64,000 nt of DNA from Pseudomonas sp. Fl4BN1. Its GTDB lineage: Bacteria > Pseudomonadota > Gammaproteobacteria > Pseudomonadales > Pseudomonadaceae. This document shows positions 61,801 to 64,000 of the stretch, one piece after another. The translations under genes were made by a program, and so were the position numbers. The notes beneath the pieces were generated by a model. It saw only the letters and a list, made by a program, of their open reading frames with translations, was not told the DNA's origin and ran no database searches. Within the stretch, counting starts at the first letter, position 1, and the number at the start of each line of letters is the position of its first letter. The DNA lies in NCBI RefSeq assembly GCF_009908285.1, contig NZ_JAAARM010000017.1:89486-153485 (forward strand), in the 5' to 3' direction.

Positions 61801-62175
61801 TACTGAAGCACCTGCTCCTGCATTCGCCTTGTCGTCACATCCATCAAATCACACCCATCGCGCAGCAAAATGCTGCACACCAGCGACAGTTCCTGCAGCA
61901 CCACTGCTACCTGGTCAACCGCGCCGGGGGCATCATCGCCGGGCGTGACGTAACCCTGACCACCACCGAGGGGGACGTGATCAACGACCGCACCCTGACC
62001 ACCCACCAGAGCAGCAGCGAGGACTTACTCGGTACCCAAAGGTATCAATTGATGATGTGAAAGTGGCCACTTACAAGCTGGCACCTAGGCAGGGTCAAGG
62101 GGATAAATTCGAGGCGTGCTCGAACTGCAGCGGTGTACTGAAGCATGCCGATGTGATTACCGGAAGGAAGCACTG
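61801..62175 (+). pseudogene. Mosaic of DUF6124 3' end, cdiA piece and deaminase-toxin end
   Basis: Three pieces are joined. 61801-61906 is the reverse-strand 3' end of a DUF6124 gene. 61907-62024 copies 118 bp of the truncated cdiA (49063-49180) with few mismatches. From about 62025 an unrelated frame reads TRYPKVSIDDVKVATYKLAP and DKFEACSNCSGVLKHADVITGRKH, ending at 62173-62175. The ACSNC...G-V-L...ITGRKH text is the zinc-ligand C-terminal part of YwqJ-like cytidine-deaminase-fold toxins. Only the tail of that toxin remains. Confidence 0.72.
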
Positions 62176-63045
62176 ATGATTATCAAAGAAAATGCGCTAA
62201 GCAACCAGGGTGGATTGTGGACTTTTCGGGGAGTGCCATACACCGGGGGCGTGTTGGAACTCTCGAGTGGTCATGTGGTGGGGGGCGGTATGTATGAGGA
62301 AGGCCGCTTTGTTGATGTCTACCGTAGCGAGTTTATTCTTGGGGAGGTGCGCAATGGTATCGAAATGGAACGAGACTATACGGGGGAACAGTTTTATTGG
62401 GAAGGTAAGGTCTACAATGGCTTTTCCTATGAGTTCAGAGGAGATGTATGTGTCAGCGAGCGCTTGTATGAATATGGCTGGGTGATAGAGGAAGTAACAT
62501 ACTTTCCAGATGGCCAGTTGCGTACTGTCGAGATCGGGGAGGATGTTCCACAGAGTTATGAGTGGTTCGAAGGCGGCGGGCTGGAAGCGATGACGGTTCA
62601 CCAAAATAATGTTTTTATGTTTTCATTGAAATTCTCATTGGAAGGGCTGGAGCGGTTGACTTTGTTGGGCGACTACTTTTCTAGGTTGCCGAAAGTGATT
62701 GGCTGCATAAGGTTTCCTGTGTTATGTGATAAAGCGGAGCTCTCCTCTCTTAAGTGTGCGGGCCGAGTTTTACTCAGTGGGGATGGTATTGACACGGCCG
62801 TGATTGATTACATTTTTTTGGGCGAAAATGAGCGGCGTATCAGAGAGTTGGAGTTGGATGGTGTCAATGGGACACCGGAACTCCTGCAGTGTTTGAAGAA
62901 TCTTCAGCAGTTGAGTGTATTGAAAATTGTGGCTGCTAAGCGTTGCTTTGACTGGTGGCGTGAAGGGTGCGTACAGTTTCAGATGCTTCGACCCGAATGT
63001 GATGTGTATTTAAACAATCGGAAGGTTAGTTTGGCGGGGCGATGA
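62176..63045 (+). CDS. Large immunity-type protein paired with the deaminase-toxin remnant
   Basis: The 289-residue protein starts immediately after the toxin stop (ATG at 62176). Its N-terminal half has Tyr/Gly-rich repeats resembling MORN-like units (YTGGVLELSSGHVVGGGMYEEGRFVDVY, YTGEQFYWEGKVYNGFSYEF), the second half is LRR-like in feel (LERLTLLGDYFSRL, IRELELDGVNGTPELLQCLKNLQQLSVLKI). It is longer than most immunity proteins. Frame intact. Adjacent position to the deaminase tail supports an immunity role; not proven. Confidence 0.62.
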   Translation: MIIKENALSNQGGLWTFRGVPYTGGVLELSSGHVVGGGMYEEGRFVDVYRSEFILGEVRNGIEMERDYTGEQFYWEGKVYNGFSYEFRGDVCVSERLYEYGWVIEEVTYFPDGQLRTVEIGEDVPQSYEWFEGGGLEAMTVHQNNVFMFSLKFSLEGLERLTLLGDYFSRLPKVIGCIRFPVLCDKAELSSLKCAGRVLLSGDGIDTAVIDYIFLGENERRIRELELDGVNGTPELLQCLKNLQQLSVLKIVAAKRCFDWWREGCVQFQMLRPECDVYLNNRKVSLAGR

Positions 63046-63674
63046 GGTGTTTGTTCTGTTCGTAGAATTGCCTTCCATATCGATCTGCAAGTCGAGTTGT
63101 TTCTGGTAATCGATAGTGGCGTGTGACGTTCAATACCCAGTGGCAGGCGGTTTCAAGGGAGATTCGGTGGCCGATTGAAACGAACACAGGTTTTACATTT
63201 TTTTGAGTCCTGAGCGCGGCCCCGATTAGTTCGTCGCCGTCGAACAGGCCTGATTGGCATCCCCTTTCATTAAGGGGAGGTGCGTATTCACCGATGAAGC
63301 GACTTTATCCGCATCCAATAGTGGGTATGTCATAAAGTACTCCCAAGCGCGATGCCAAGCCAAACCGACGAGGGTGAGCTATACCTTGCCCGTCGCAAAT
63401 GATCAGGTCGGTGGGTTATAGTTGATAAAAGCCTTACGATTGAAGGCAGTTCTCTAAACGAAAAAAGACCAGGTACATAAGGGTATGACGCTATGCCTGC
63501 CCATGCATGGCTTTCGATAGTTTCTAGGCTGTGTGCATCAACTATAACAATAGATGCAATTAGTGTATCGTTATTTTTATGGTAGGCAACATCAATTCCT
63601 GCGATGCGGTTTACCACTCCCAGTCGGTTTTTTTTGACTACTTGCTTTGAGAGTTTTATTTGTAAGTCTATTGC
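63026..63674 (-). pseudogene. nfi: Endonuclease V (nfi) pseudogene
   Basis: Reverse-strand reading gives AIDLQIKLSKQVV, NRIAGIDVAYHKNNDTLIASI, YPYVPGLFSFRELPSI, then a frameshift near 63420 and DLIICDGQGIAHPRRFGLA, PTIGCG-stop-SRFIGEYAPPL, VFVSIGHRISLETA and HYRLPETTRLADRYG. This is the complete order of endonuclease V motifs, the enzyme that nicks DNA next to deaminated bases (inosine). One frameshift and one nonsense codon inactivate it, and no start with ribosome-binding site is found. Its 3' end overlaps the end of the preceding immunity gene by about 20 bases. Confidence 0.85.
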
Positions 63675-64000
63675 TTAGTTGGGAGGGATGTCTCAAGCAT
63701 GTTTTATGGCGGGTAGCATATGGGGAGCTCTGTTGCGCTGGTTTGAGTAGGCTAATATTTTATATACATACTATGAAATTTTCGACTGCTGGAAAGTTTA
63801 TCATGTTGCGAGTCTGGAAGGTCTTATGCTTAAGGAAACTCCGAACAAGTCAGCGGCGGGCATTTAATTGGCGACCGAATCGCTTTTCAGCCTGGTCTTC
63901 GGCGGCAGGCTTCACCAGAATTTTCAAGGCGAAAGTGTTTAACTTGAAACCTAAAGACTAGTTGGAGTAATAGCAAATGAAAATTTTTCATTGGTGATTG
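63675..64000. other. Right-edge region, nothing recognised
   Basis: A 104-codon forward frame at 63647-63961 overlaps the endonuclease V remnant and has no ribosome-binding site or family likeness; I do not call it. The sequence may be another decayed part of the island continuing beyond the window. Confidence 0.35.

Noticed and set aside
63647..63961. Forward 104-codon frame at the right edge
   Set aside because: Overlaps the endonuclease V remnant, no ribosome-binding site, basic low-complexity product without recognisable family.

Overview
The window reads as the chromosome of a Pseudomonas, most likely of the fluorescens/chlororaphis/protegens complex. The evidence is high-GC codon use in the core genes, REP-type palindromes between genes, the nrtR-nadD2-pncA-pncB-nadE NAD-salvage cluster, and CDI/T6SS polymorphic-toxin islands of pseudomonad type. 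No rRNA, tRNA or CRISPR array was recognised.

Layout. (1) 1-4.5 kb: NAD salvage. A partial NUDIX gene, nrtR and nadD2 run leftward; pncA-pncB-nadE run rightward. The divergent promoter region holds two identical 17-bp palindromic sites, one in front of each operon, which are the obvious NrtR operators. (2) 4.5-11.4 kb: two small reverse genes (one GFA family), a decayed amidohydrolase remnant, then a fae-like/aldo-keto reductase/aldehyde dehydrogenase/MFS operon and a LysR gene. (3) 11.6-19.7 kb: a 5'-truncated porin abuts an orphan T6SS island: vgrG with an internal amber/ochre-type stop, a DUF4123 adaptor, a LysM effector and a SUMF1-like lipoprotein. (4) 20.3-37.2 kb: catabolic genes. LysR, aldehyde dehydrogenase, MFS, an enolase-superfamily dehydratase and a GMC oxidoreductase come first. 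They are followed by puuB/puuA-type polyamine genes, an ICMT-like methyltransferase, and LysR facing a YcaC-like hydrolase, an ABM membrane protein and a large amidohydrolase.

(5) 37.6-63 kb: a contact-dependent inhibition (CDI) locus and the most interesting part. A giant cdiA begins at 37596 and has a one-base frameshift near 41339. It ends in an AT-richer toxin domain overlapped by an immunity gene whose product looks like the third domain of elongation factor Tu. A second, N-terminally truncated cdiA copy with its own toxin/immunity pair follows. After that comes a long array of headless toxin cassettes, each followed by an immunity gene. Many cassettes start with a codon-phased GC[A/T/G]GC-AAAAGG junction (Ala-Ala-Lys-Gly) that resembles a site in the truncated cdiA. 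Small reverse-strand genes (DUF6124 copies, a SymE-like gene), an inactivated IS3-family element, duplicated fragments of cdiA and of a DUF2846-like gene, and frameshifted toxins lie among the cassettes. Immunity reading frames are nearly all intact while toxins are often broken, as expected for a toxin reservoir and immunity bank. The array ends at a decayed endonuclease V gene. No cdiB-type transporter gene is present in the window.
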